64,000 nt of DNA from Paraburkholderia sejongensis (GTDB lineage: Bacteria; Pseudomonadota; Gammaproteobacteria; Burkholderiales; Burkholderiaceae), in assembly GCF_020880815.1 (NCBI RefSeq), contig NZ_JAJITD010000006.1, positions 372,001-436,000 on the forward strand, read 5' to 3'. The translations under genes were made by a program, and so were the position numbers. Of this stretch, positions 1-8,523 are shown one piece after another (position 1 is the stretch's first letter; each line of letters starts with the position of its first letter). The notes under the pieces were generated by a model that saw only the letters and a list, made by a program, of their open reading frames with translations, did no database searches and was not told the DNA's origin.

Positions 1-454
1 TCGTCTGTTGCCAGCTGCGCCCGCGCACGAGCGAAGCCGACGACACGGCCTGCTGCACGAACGGATCGAATTCCCAGATGCCGTCGCTATCGATGAAAAG
101 ATTGCGACCGGCCTGCAATTGGCCCCACGTTTCATTCTTGATACCGGCATAGGCGCGGCGCGAGAACATCCGGCCGCCGCCTGACGTGCCGTTCATGATC
201 TGTAGCCCGGTTTCGAGATTGAATATCGCGGCTGTGCCCCCACCGAGATCCTCGCTACCCTTGAGGCCGAACATGCTCGTGCCCCAGTTGCCGCCCTCGG
301 CACTCCAGAGGCTCGAACTGCCGCCGTTACCATTCGCAATGTGATTCAGGTATTCGATACCGCCGTCGACGCGGCCATACAGCACGACGCTCGACTGTGC
401 CGATGCGGCCGAACTGGCAACGAGCAGAGCGATAGAGCCCAATTGTTTTTTCAC
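1..454 (-). CDS. Gram-negative porin, N-terminal part (runs off left edge)
   Basis: Outer-membrane trimeric porin of the Burkholderia type, a beta-barrel for passive diffusion of small solutes. About 151 codons are visible. A GTG start is chosen because a GAGGAG ribosome site lies just upstream and the frame opens with a short signal peptide (VKKQLGSIALLVASSAASA). The mature part begins QSSVVLYGRVDGGIEYL, the usual first strand of this family. Further family signatures are GSEDLGGGTAAIFNLETG and the SRRAYAGI strand. Family members are usually about 350-390 residues, so more than half lies outside the window. Substrate specificity cannot be told from this part. Confidence 0.9.
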   Translation of the reverse strand, partial: MKKQLGSIALLVASSAASAQSSVVLYGRVDGGIEYLNHIANGNGGSSSLWSAEGGNWGTSMFGLKGSEDLGGGTAAIFNLETGLQIMNGTSGGGRMFSRRAYAGIKNETWGQLQAGRNLFIDSDGIWEFDPFVQQAVSSASLVRGRSWQQT

Positions 455-1110
455 ATCAACTCCTCGATAGTCTGCATTCTTGCGAGTTTCACGCGCGCAT
501 CGTCGTGAACATCGAATTAGCCCGATTCATTCGGTGTCCCCGTGAATCGTTCGCGGCGCGCGATAATTACATAAGTCGCAATAGACTATTTCCATCTTCT
601 TTTTCCCGCACCAGGCGCAACGGGGCGCAACTATAGCAGCGCGCAGATAAACCTGCAGTTGAAATTCCTATATCTTTTTCGCGCTGGCGTCCCAAGTATT
701 TCCTCATGCCCCACGCCCTGCTTAAACGATTTCGAGTCGCCAATTACGTTTAACACCCGAACTTGTCGCGCTGCGCGCCCGGGACGCGAGGCTGCTGATG
801 CGGCGGGTTGTGGCGCCCTTGAGCCGGGCGCCTACGCGTCTCGCCAGGTTTGCCCCGCTTGAAATGGAAACCCACGAAGCGGCACGCTGCGAAACAGAAG
901 GATGCATCCCGCCATAAAAGCGCTTTGCAAAAAGACGGCTTCTTCGCAATTCGGGGGAGTACTTCGAGCAGAGGCAAGGTGTCGTGGATAGCGAAAACAG
1001 CCAACTACTAGCGGAGACAAATACCGGCGTGCCTTCTGCAAAGCGGGGGCTTTGACGCCTGACCGCGTCCGTCCGCTCTTGCCACAGTCATTGCAAGCAG
1101 GCATGCCGCT
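455..1110. other. Intergenic region between porin and DUF4242 gene, no gene seen
   Basis: About 650 bases without a convincing gene. Small open frames here have no ribosome site or family resemblance. The 150 bases nearest the porin are richer in A/T and probably carry its promoter, but I could not assign -35/-10 boxes with confidence. Confidence 0.5.
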
Positions 1111-1362
1111 TCAACGTTCTATGACCTCGCCCGACCAGATGTGATCGAACGCAGCGCCGGCTTCCCGCTGCACCTTGCGGACGGTTTCCGCGTCCGGGGC
1201 ATCGTATTCGCAGATCATATGTCTGCGATCGACGGAAACCACACTGCGCTTCCAGACGACGCCGTACATTTCGCTGCACGGTGCGAGGCGGTCTTCCACC
1301 ACGGACAGATCCGCATCCGACTGTGGAGTCGGAAAGCTCCTTTCAACGACGACGTGCGACAT
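1111..1362 (-). CDS. DUF4242 family small protein (SCO4226-like nickel-binding fold)
   Basis: An 83-residue protein matching the DUF4242 family, whose Streptomyces member SCO4226 is described as nickel-binding. Visible signatures are VVERSFPTPQSDADL near the start, the PCSEMYGVVWKRS segment, and DRRHMICEYDAPDAETVRKV, which is the family's most conserved block. ATG start with GGAG seven bases upstream. It lies 42 bases downstream of, and on the same strand as, the large BTAD regulator gene, so the two are probably cotranscribed. This suggests an accessory or sensory role for the regulator rather than a housekeeping one. The biological role of DUF4242 is unsettled, and metal binding here is inferred from the family only. 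Confidence 0.8.
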   Translation of the reverse strand: MSHVVVERSFPTPQSDADLSVVEDRLAPCSEMYGVVWKRSVVSVDRRHMICEYDAPDAETVRKVQREAGAAFDHIWSGEVIER

Positions 1363-1404
1363 GGCAAGGCTCCGTTCGGCGAGAGAAACCGTATCGGCCG
1401 CAAT

Positions 1405-4400
1405 TCAATCCGCTTGCGTTTGAACGATCGTTGTAGTCGCGGGGTAGCGCTTATGGAGCCGTTGTAATGCTGCCTGGCTCCTGGGCGAGATCGGCTCGCC
1501 GGCTAGCAACTCACGCAATGAGGCGAGAAGGGACTCGGCGGATTCCAACTCGCTTCCCACGAGCGCTGCCTCGACCAGTACTGATGTCGCAACGATTCTC
1601 CCGGTCGGTGAGTTCAGGATTTCCGCTGCCTCGAGCGCTTCCCGCGCGTGAACAATTGCACGCTCGCTTGCTTGACGGTCCAGACAAGTCAGCGCCAGCT
1701 CGCTGAGGACATAACAGAGATGCCGCTTGTCGTCCGCCTCGCGCAATGCGCCGAGCCCTTCGAACCCAGCGTCGCGCACGTCGCTTCCCGTCAGACGGAA
1801 CGACGCAATCGCGCTGAGAACTTCCGCATAAGGCGCGCCCGAGTATCCCATGCGTCGCGCGGCCACGACGATCGCGCCGGCCAACTGAGTGACTTGCAAG
1901 TAAGCGCCGCGCTCGAAATCGACGGTCGCGAGCCAGACGAGACACTGATACTCACGCCAATGGTCCCCGATCGCCCGCGCCTGCCGCACCGCGTCGTTCA
2001 ACTGCGCGGATCCGGCGTCCAGTGCTCCGTCGGCTCGCGCAAGCAGCGCTGCGCCCCACATCAGTTCCACGACGCGCAGGTCCAGCAGTTCCGCCAGCTT
2101 CTGCGCTTCCTGCAAAACGCTGCGTGCCCGCGGAAGGTCGCGCTCCAGTTCGAGTAGACACCGGCCCGTATTGGCGAGTTGCTTGCAGCGGGTCGTCGCA
2201 TCGGCTTTGCGCGCCGCAGTTGCCGCGCGGATCGTGACGTCACGCGTACGTTCGACGTCGTTCGCCTGTTGTGTGAGCCACGACAGGCTATGGAGGCCTT
2301 GCACGACGTCGGCATGAAGCGACAGCGCTTCGGCTTCCTGAATGGCGTCCTCGAATTCATGTTCCATCGACGCTGGACATGCGTCGCCGGAACTCGCCGA
2401 CGAGACGAGACGTGCAGTGAGCAGCTGGATCTCGAGTCGAATCCGCTCGCGCCCCCGCGGCAGTGAACGGGCATGGACCAGACCGCGATCCGCGACAGCG
2501 CGAGCTTCGCTGGGCGCGAAGACTGTCAGACAGTGGTGGCTGGCCTCCACGCACGCCAGTGCCGTCATGCGCGAGTCGCCCGCCAATGTGGCGTGATGAA
2601 CAACTTCACCGTGCAGTCGCGGGTCGCGCGTGCTCGAGGCCAACAGTTGCTGCGCGATCTGACGGTGAATCGCGCGCCGGTGCGGCTGCGACAGCATCCG
2701 GTAGACGGTCTCTCGCACCAGATCATGGGTGAAATCGAACTCGGTTTGCGAGGCTGCGGTCATGAGGCCTCGACGTTGCAGGTCGGCCAGGCTCGATAGC
2801 ACTTCAGCGAGCGGCCGGTCGAGCAGTTGCGCCAACCGCTCGGGCGCAAAGCCGCGTCCGATAGAAGCGGCGAACGACAAAAGATCGCGCGTACGCGCAT
2901 TGATCGGTGTCAGCCGATCCGCAATCAGGGCCTCGACAGTGAGCGTCGATGCTTGCGGATGCGCGCGGTTTGCGCGCGCTAGTTCGAGCACATAGAGTGG
3001 ATTGCCGCCGCTGCCTTTGGTCGCCTGCGCGAGTGGCAGATCGCATCTGGCTGCGCCGAGAAGTGCTGCCACATCGTCAGCCGAAAGCGGTCCCAACCCG
3101 ACGTGCGTCACCTTTGACTCGCGCGCGAGCGACTGCAGCAACGTTGCTGCATACCGGTTGTCTTCCATTTCGGCGGGACGCGCGGCCGCGACGAAGACAA
3201 CCGGCAAGTCCGGTGCGAGGTGTCGCAGTACGAAGTGCAGCAGCGCTGCCGATGCTTCGTCGAGCCACTGCAGGTCGTCGAGGACAAAAGCCAGTCGCTG
3301 TTCGGCCGACAGACGGCCGAGCAGCGCGAGAACCGCTTCGAAAAGCCGCTCGCGGCCACCTTCGTCGCGCTGAAGGTCGGAGGTGCTGTTGCCAGTCGCA
3401 TGCACGAGCGGCGCGAGGGCTTCGTCGACAGGCGGCACTGCGTCGCTCGCGAGGTCGCGCAATGCATCTATCCAGATGCCGTATGGACGGATCGCCTCGG
3501 CTTCATAGCATCGAGCGCGAAGCACGCGACACGCCGCGCTCGACGCGCATTGGCTGAAATACTCGAGCAGGCGCGTCTTGCCAATGCCCGGCTCGCCCGT
3601 CAACAGCGTCAGCGTTCCGGCGTCTGACGACGGCGCCAACAGATCTCTGAGCCGTGCGCGTTCCGCTTCGCGCCCGACCAGGGGCAGAGGTAAGACCTGA
3701 TCCTCGCCCGTGCTCGCAGGCCAGCTTTGCACGGCCGTCCGGAGACCTTCTTCAGGCATGCGGCTTACATCGCGCTGCACACGATCGCCGGTGTGATCCG
3801 CGCGACTTCGGCGTGTATCGTCTCGCATGCGCCGAACCGCTTCGTCGAGGCTCGCACAGGCGCGTGCCCCGACCTCGCGTTGGAGCAGCTCGCGCGCATA
3901 GTGATGATGCTCCTGCGCATCCGCATGACGGTCCGCGGCTTCCAGCAGTGCGACTAACGCTGCGTGGCCCGACTCATCGAGCGGATTCGCGTCGACCAGC
4001 TCATGCCCGTACTGCAACGCACGCGACACGTCTGGCGCCAGCGCCCGGATCAAAGCTCTCAGGACCGTGCCGCGAATCCGGCCGAATCGTTCGCGCTGGC
4101 CAACACACCAGTTGTAGAAGCGGTAGCAACCGGGAAGCTCGAGCCCGGCAAGAAGGTCTCCACGCAGCAATTGCGCTGCTTCCTGCAGCTCGGCAACAGG
4201 TGTCCGCTCCGCTCCGCGCCGGAGCAGCGCCTCAAGCCTGATTGCATCGATAAACGCGCCGGCGGCTTCGAACGCGACGTGCGTGCGGCTCGCCACGATG
4301 CGCTCGTGCCATGCGTCGTCGAGCAGAGGGCGCAACTTGGACAGACTCCAGCGAAGGGCGGCGCGAGGATCGTCGGGACCCTCCCACAGCATGTCGCACA

Positions 4401-4572
4401 AGGCCGATCTCGATACCGGGGCGCCGGTCAGCACGAGATAGCCCAGCAACGCGCGCGTGCGGCGCGAAGCGGGCAACGGAACCCGCGCGCCACCACGCGT
4501 CAGTTCGAGTTCGCCAAGGAGGCGAATGCTCAGTGGTCCGCACGAAGCGTCAGTAATCTCGACGTTTCCCAC
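1405..4572 (-). CDS. BTAD-type transcriptional regulator with AAA ATPase and TPR-like C-terminus
   Basis: Large STAND-like signalling regulator of about 1055 residues. Order of parts: winged-helix DNA-binding domain (about 12-85, containing LSIRLLGELELTRGG), bacterial transcriptional activator domain BTAD (about 100-245), then an ATPase with Walker A GEPGIGKTRLL (about 326-336) and Walker B FVLDDLQWLD (about 429-438). The remainder is a long helical TPR-like region. No LuxR-type helix-turn-helix is present at the end, so DNA binding must be by the N-terminal winged helix. A GTG start is preferred because GGAGAG lies five bases upstream; an upstream TTG in frame lacks such a site. It reads away from the damaged methyltransferase gene and toward DUF4242. 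The ligand sensed by the helical region is unknown. Confidence 0.85.
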   Translation of the reverse strand: MGNVEITDASCGPLSIRLLGELELTRGGARVPLPASRRTRALLGYLVLTGAPVSRSALCDMLWEGPDDPRAALRWSLSKLRPLLDDAWHERIVASRTHVAFEAAGAFIDAIRLEALLRRGAERTPVAELQEAAQLLRGDLLAGLELPGCYRFYNWCVGQRERFGRIRGTVLRALIRALAPDVSRALQYGHELVDANPLDESGHAALVALLEAADRHADAQEHHHYARELLQREVGARACASLDEAVRRMRDDTRRSRADHTGDRVQRDVSRMPEEGLRTAVQSWPASTGEDQVLPLPLVGREAERARLRDLLAPSSDAGTLTLLTGEPGIGKTRLLEYFSQCASSAACRVLRARCYEAEAIRPYGIWIDALRDLASDAVPPVDEALAPLVHATGNSTSDLQRDEGGRERLFEAVLALLGRLSAEQRLAFVLDDLQWLDEASAALLHFVLRHLAPDLPVVFVAAARPAEMEDNRYAATLLQSLARESKVTHVGLGPLSADDVAALLGAARCDLPLAQATKGSGGNPLYVLELARANRAHPQASTLTVEALIADRLTPINARTRDLLSFAASIGRGFAPERLAQLLDRPLAEVLSSLADLQRRGLMTAASQTEFDFTHDLVRETVYRMLSQPHRRAIHRQIAQQLLASSTRDPRLHGEVVHHATLAGDSRMTALACVEASHHCLTVFAPSEARAVADRGLVHARSLPRGRERIRLEIQLLTARLVSSASSGDACPASMEHEFEDAIQEAEALSLHADVVQGLHSLSWLTQQANDVERTRDVTIRAATAARKADATTRCKQLANTGRCLLELERDLPRARSVLQEAQKLAELLDLRVVELMWGAALLARADGALDAGSAQLNDAVRQARAIGDHWREYQCLVWLATVDFERGAYLQVTQLAGAIVVAARRMGYSGAPYAEVLSAIASFRLTGSDVRDAGFEGLGALREADDKRHLCYVLSELALTCLDRQASERAIVHAREALEAAEILNSPTGRIVATSVLVEAALVGSELESAESLLASLRELLAGEPISPRSQAALQRLHKRYPATTTIVQTQAD

Positions 4573-4705
4573 GATCTCTCCAACGCTCAATACAACCTTC
4601 CGGAAGCACGCTGATTCCGTCAAACGGCAATCCTCGGATCGCCGCTTATGCGCAGATTACTACCAGAACGGAATGCACTGTCACCAGGAATCAATGGAGG
4701 CTAAC

Positions 4706-5062
4706 GTGACTCACTATCAGGGCAAGATCTTTGGATACATCGGGGCACTGGTGCATCGATGCGAGGCATCGAGATTGGCAACAACATCGGCCGAAGTGGA
4801 CGCGTTCCGGCTGTATGAAGCACTGGCTAACACTCCGCTGTCCGCGCAACAACTCGCGAAGAGGACCGGGACCGATCGGATCGCAGTGCTCGAGTGGTTG
4901 GGGGGACAGGTCTCGCGCCGCTACGTTCAGTACGACGCGGCGCGGCAGCAATACTGGGTCAGCGAACCGCAGGCACTGGCGATTCGCTGCGAACTGGACT
5001 GTCGCTTGGTGTCCGTTGCTGTCTTGGGCTCATCGATCCGTACCGGGCCGTTCGCCCGGTGA
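4706..5062 (+). pseudogene. Truncated SAM-dependent methyltransferase (N-terminal winged-helix part only)
   Basis: About 118 codons resembling the N-terminal helical/winged-helix dimerisation part of Rv2258c-like methyltransferases: LYEALANTPLSAQQLAKRTG, then EWLGGQ and YVQYDAARQQYWVSEPQALA. A GTG start with GGAGG five bases upstream is a clean translation start. The frame stops before any SAM-binding Rossmann motif, so the catalytic domain (about 230 more residues in the family) is missing. Roughly 90 bases further on, in another frame, a short stretch (SKAANFVNVMVASAG) faintly resembles the usual C-terminal strand of these enzymes, which would fit a large internal deletion. Alternatively it is a free-standing small regulator, but the loss of the domain looks like decay. 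Confidence 0.65.
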
Positions 5063-5202
5063 TTCGGCATGCGGCTGCAACAGGTGCTTCGGCTGCCGCT
5101 TGCATCCGCGTTCACGACAGTCGGTTTCGAAAGCGGCAAATTTCGTGAACGTCATGGTGGCGAGCGCAGGTAGCCTGCGCCGGTCAACACGGTGACGCCT
5201 GG

Positions 5203-6585
5203 TCATGATGATGCGCTGTTCCGCCTCGCTGCTTCGATTGCAGGCGAGGGAACCGGTAGCACAGGCCTTCGGTTGCCCTGCCAGACGCGCCAGGCGACTG
5301 CGGGGCTGAGCAGCGACGACGGCGGCATCATGAGGTTCACGACCTCCAGAAACGCTGTCGCCAGCGTGCTGTCGCGTTTCGCGGCAAGGTGAAGCTTGCC
5401 GATGTACCAGTTGATGAAACGCAGCATTAGCGGGCGGGCGCCCTTGACTCGTGGATGGCGCAGGTCGTTGCCAACCGCGATGTCCCATGGAATATCGACG
5501 ATCTTCGCGGCTGCTCCGAAGAATCGACGCGCAAGATCGTTCGAACCCGTGCGCAGGCACCGCTGTAGCGCGAGCGCTTCCTCTGCCGCGACCGTCATGC
5601 CTTGCCCATAGACAGGATTGAAGCTGCAGATGGCATCACCGAAAACCAGGTAATTTTCGGGGAAACGCGCGAGCTTCTCATACCGCAGACGCAGGTTGGA
5701 GACGTAGCGGTAGCGCCTGTAATCGGTTAGCGGCTCCGCCCTTGCGACAACGTCGTGAATCTCCATGGTCGGCAACGTCGCAAGATACGCGAGAAAGCCT
5801 TCGTCGTTGTCAGGCGCATCGTCGCCAAGATAACCGCCGGCACTGACGATCCAGCTGTCGCTTTCCTGCGCGAGCATGACGCCGTTGCGCCAGTTCGGCG
5901 CACTACCGGCGACAACGATACCGTGCTTGCCGTGGAGATCAGTAGATCGACGTCGATAAGTACGAGTCATGTAGCTGATATCGATCTCGACCTTTTCCCT
6001 GGCGGGAGGTTGGTAGCCCAACTCTTCCAGCCACGCCGCACTGGACGAGCCACGGCCAGTCGCATCGACGACAAGTTCCGCGTTGAGGGTCTCTTCTATC
6101 TTGCCCTGGGCATACGTCCGCACACCGGTCACGCTCCTGTGAGCGGGATCGGTCGCAAGACCCCGCACCGCGCAATTTTCGATGACGCGCACGTTCGGCA
6201 AACTCATGAGCCGTCGGCGTAGATGACCTTCGAGCACGGGACGGCTTGCAAGCAGACCGATCAGATCGCTCGCGCCGTTAGCAAGCCGGACGTTGTGGCC
6301 TATCCAGATCACATCGTTGGCGACATCACCGGCCAAGCCGCCGCTTTGCGCAACGACCTCGCTGCTATATCCGGGGAAAAATTCCTCGAGGATCACGCTG
6401 CCGCGCGCAAGGAGCCCGTGGGTATGACGGCCTTGTGGCACACCCTTGCGCGGCGCGTCTGCGTCTGGAAACGTGTCGCGTTCGAGCACGGTGACGATGG
6501 TATAGAAATCCGACAGTACGCGGGCAGCCAGCAGCCCGCTCATGCTGGCGCCGATCACGATCGCATGTTCACCAGGTTTCTTCAT
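5203..6585 (-). CDS. FAD-dependent monooxygenase / oxidoreductase
   Basis: A 460-residue flavoprotein of the PHBH/geranylgeranyl-reductase-like group. It opens with the FAD dinucleotide-binding motif VIGASMSGLLAARVLSD (about 8-24), followed by RKGVPQGRHTHGLLARG, a segment shared with epoxidase and squalene-monooxygenase-like enzymes. The second FAD motif appears as VFGDAICSFNPVYGQGMTVA. The ATG start is chosen because GGAGG lies seven bases upstream, although the frame stays open further upstream. It is divergent from the BTAD/hydrolase fusion gene, which is a likely local regulator. No membrane segment is obvious. The substrate is unknown; the neighbouring methyltransferase remnant hints at a former small-molecule tailoring function. 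Confidence 0.85.
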   Translation of the reverse strand: MKKPGEHAIVIGASMSGLLAARVLSDFYTIVTVLERDTFPDADAPRKGVPQGRHTHGLLARGSVILEEFFPGYSSEVVAQSGGLAGDVANDVIWIGHNVRLANGASDLIGLLASRPVLEGHLRRRLMSLPNVRVIENCAVRGLATDPAHRSVTGVRTYAQGKIEETLNAELVVDATGRGSSSAAWLEELGYQPPAREKVEIDISYMTRTYRRRSTDLHGKHGIVVAGSAPNWRNGVMLAQESDSWIVSAGGYLGDDAPDNDEGFLAYLATLPTMEIHDVVARAEPLTDYRRYRYVSNLRLRYEKLARFPENYLVFGDAICSFNPVYGQGMTVAAEEALALQRCLRTGSNDLARRFFGAAAKIVDIPWDIAVGNDLRHPRVKGARPLMLRFINWYIGKLHLAAKRDSTLATAFLEVVNLMMPPSSLLSPAVAWRVWQGNRRPVLPVPSPAIEAARRNSASS

Positions 6586-6623
6586 GGCAATCCTCCAGTT
6601 TGATCCGTCGCAGTAAGTCCCGC

Positions 6624-6695
6624 GACCCTCATTGGTAGCGAATGGTAGGATCGGTGCGTCCCCTGAGCGTCCCTTGGACGCCATCATTGAGGGTC
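6624..6695. promoter_or_regulatory. Inverted copies of GACCCTCAwTG in a divergent promoter region
   Basis: GACCCTCATTG at 6624-6634 and its inverted near-copy CATTGAGGGTC at 6685-6695 lie in the 117-base gap between the monooxygenase and the BTAD/hydrolase fusion. Ten of eleven positions match. The right copy contains GAGGG, which may double as the ribosome site of the fusion gene, so part of the similarity could be accidental. Confidence 0.4.
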
Positions 6696-6702
6696 ACTCG
6701 CC

Positions 6703-8253
6703 ATGGCTCTGTTCAGCGTACGGACGCTTGGATTTCCGGAGATTCGTCGGGATCACCGGCTGTGCCGGCTGCCCTTGCGCAAGGGCCTTGCTCTGTTGGT
6801 CTACCTGGCCGAAGCGGAGGGCTCTGTCGGGCGCGACGTCCTTGCCACCATGTTGTGGCCGGAAGGCGATGAAGAGGTTGTACGGGCGCGGCTACGGCGT
6901 CTGCTGCATCGCCTCCAGCACGCGCTCGGCGACGACGCTCTTGACATAGATAGGAGCACCGTTAGATGGTCGGCAGCGATCACGCTGCAGGTGGATTCCG
7001 AAGTGTTTGAGCAAGCCTGCGACTGCGGCGAGTTCGAGCGGGCTTGCCGTCATTATCCCGGCGACTTTCTCGAGGGTTTTTCGCCGGGCGACTGCCCGCT
7101 GTTTGACGAGTGGGCTTTTTTTCGCCGGGAGGCCTTGCGAGGCCGCGTGATTCAAGCACTCGAACGAGTGGTGCACGACAAGAATGCGGCGGGCGACTAC
7201 GCGGCCGCGGCCGCGCACGCCGGCCGTCTTGTTGAGCTCGATCCGTTCAGTGAAGTGTACGGCCGGCACCTCATCCGCAACCTTCTGCTCGCGGGAGACC
7301 GGGCCACGGCCCAGCGGCACCTTGAGGCTCTGACGCAGCGCCTCCGTGACGAGCTGAATGCGGTCCCCGAATCCGAGACCCGCGCGCTGCTTGCTGCCGG
7401 TGCAACGTTGCCCATCGAAGACCCGCCGTCGACGCGCTACGTCAGCAGTGGCGGCGTCCATCTCGCATTTCAGACTTACGGCGCCGGCCGCATTGATGTT
7501 CTGGTGCTGCCCGGTTTCGTGTCTCACGTCGAACGGGTCTGGGAGCAGCCCCGGTGCCGGGCGTTCCTGTCTTCTCTCGCCGGGATGGGCCGTCTCATCC
7601 TGCTCGATCGTCGTGGCGTCGGGCTTTCCGACCGGGTAGGGTTCAATCCCAACGTCGACGCGACTGCGCAGGACATCGGCACCGTGCTGGACGCCGCGGG
7701 CAGCGAAAGGGTCGTGTTGTTCGGCGCGTCGGAGGGTGGGCCTGCATGCATCAAGTTTGCCGTTGATCAGCCCAACCGAGTTGCCGGACTCATTCTGTTC
7801 GCCTCGTTGGCGAAGGGAACCGCAACGCGCGACTATCCTCACGCACTTCAAGCGAGTCAGTATGATGTGTGGCTGCAGCAGCTCGTCGCGGACTGGGGCG
7901 GCCCTGCAGGCATCGAGACATTCGCGCCGAGCCTGTCCGGCGACCCTCAGGCGAGAGCGTGGTGGGCAGGCCTGCTTCGCGCCGCGTCGAGCCCGGGAGC
8001 GATCAAGGGAGTCCTCGAGGCGTTGCGCGACATGGATGTGCGGCATCTCTTGGGCCGAATTTCGGTGCCGACCTTGGTGCTGCATCGCCACCACGACCGC
8101 GCCGTTCGCATCGGCGCCGCCCGGCATCTCGCCAGCCACATTACGCAGGCGCGATTCGTCGAACTCGACGGCGCCGATCACTGGCCCTTCGCGGGCGATC
8201 AGCAAACCGTTCTGGACGAGATCAAGCAGTTTGTAGGCAGTCTCACGCGGTAA
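6703..8253 (+). CDS. BTAD transcriptional regulator fused to an alpha/beta hydrolase domain
   Basis: A 516-residue fusion. Residues about 1-95 form a winged-helix domain (LRKGLALLVYLAEAEGSVGR, RLRRLLHRLQHAL). Residues about 98-230 form the BTAD helical domain. Residues about 245-516 form an alpha/beta hydrolase with oxyanion region VLVLPGFVSHVERVWE and nucleophile elbow GASEGG (Ser343). Likely acid is Asp465 in HRHHD, and likely base is His493 in GADHWPF. The triad looks intact, so the domain could hydrolyse a ligand or act as a covalent or allosteric sensor. The hydrolase part resembles those fused to adenylate cyclases. It is divergent from the FAD monooxygenase and probably controls it. 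Function as a sensor is inference. Confidence 0.85.
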   Translation: MALFSVRTLGFPEIRRDHRLCRLPLRKGLALLVYLAEAEGSVGRDVLATMLWPEGDEEVVRARLRRLLHRLQHALGDDALDIDRSTVRWSAAITLQVDSEVFEQACDCGEFERACRHYPGDFLEGFSPGDCPLFDEWAFFRREALRGRVIQALERVVHDKNAAGDYAAAAAHAGRLVELDPFSEVYGRHLIRNLLLAGDRATAQRHLEALTQRLRDELNAVPESETRALLAAGATLPIEDPPSTRYVSSGGVHLAFQTYGAGRIDVLVLPGFVSHVERVWEQPRCRAFLSSLAGMGRLILLDRRGVGLSDRVGFNPNVDATAQDIGTVLDAAGSERVVLFGASEGGPACIKFAVDQPNRVAGLILFASLAKGTATRDYPHALQASQYDVWLQQLVADWGGPAGIETFAPSLSGDPQARAWWAGLLRAASSPGAIKGVLEALRDMDVRHLLGRISVPTLVLHRHHDRAVRIGAARHLASHITQARFVELDGADHWPFAGDQQTVLDEIKQFVGSLTR

Positions 8254-8471
8254 CTGTGATCAGGGAGATGCTGCACAACTTAGCTTGGGCACAGTGAGAT
8301 TCCGAGGAAATCGGCGGCATCGACGCGGGGCGTGGAGTAATGGTCCGATATTGCGAGTGGACCGGCCACCCCCGCTCACACCCCTCCCGACGTCCCAATG
8401 CCCCACCTTGCCTACCACTCACCCACCCCCCAAAACCTCCCCCACATCAATTACTTAGGCACCCTGTGCGA

Positions 8472-8512
8472 AAGTTGTCCACACCCTTACGAACATTTTC
8501 CGTGGACAACTT
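8472..8512. terminator. Inverted repeat AAGTTGTCCAC/GTGGACAACTT between convergent genes
   Basis: Perfect 11-base arms (8472-8482 and 8502-8512) separated by 19 bases, in the gap between the fusion gene and the gntR gene, which converge. There is no T-run. It may act as a bidirectional terminator. The left arm also contains TTGTCCACA, one base from a DnaA-box consensus, so the role is uncertain. The rest of the 8254-8523 gap is pyrimidine-rich and holds no gene. Confidence 0.45.
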
Positions 8513-8523
8513 CCCCACTGCAC

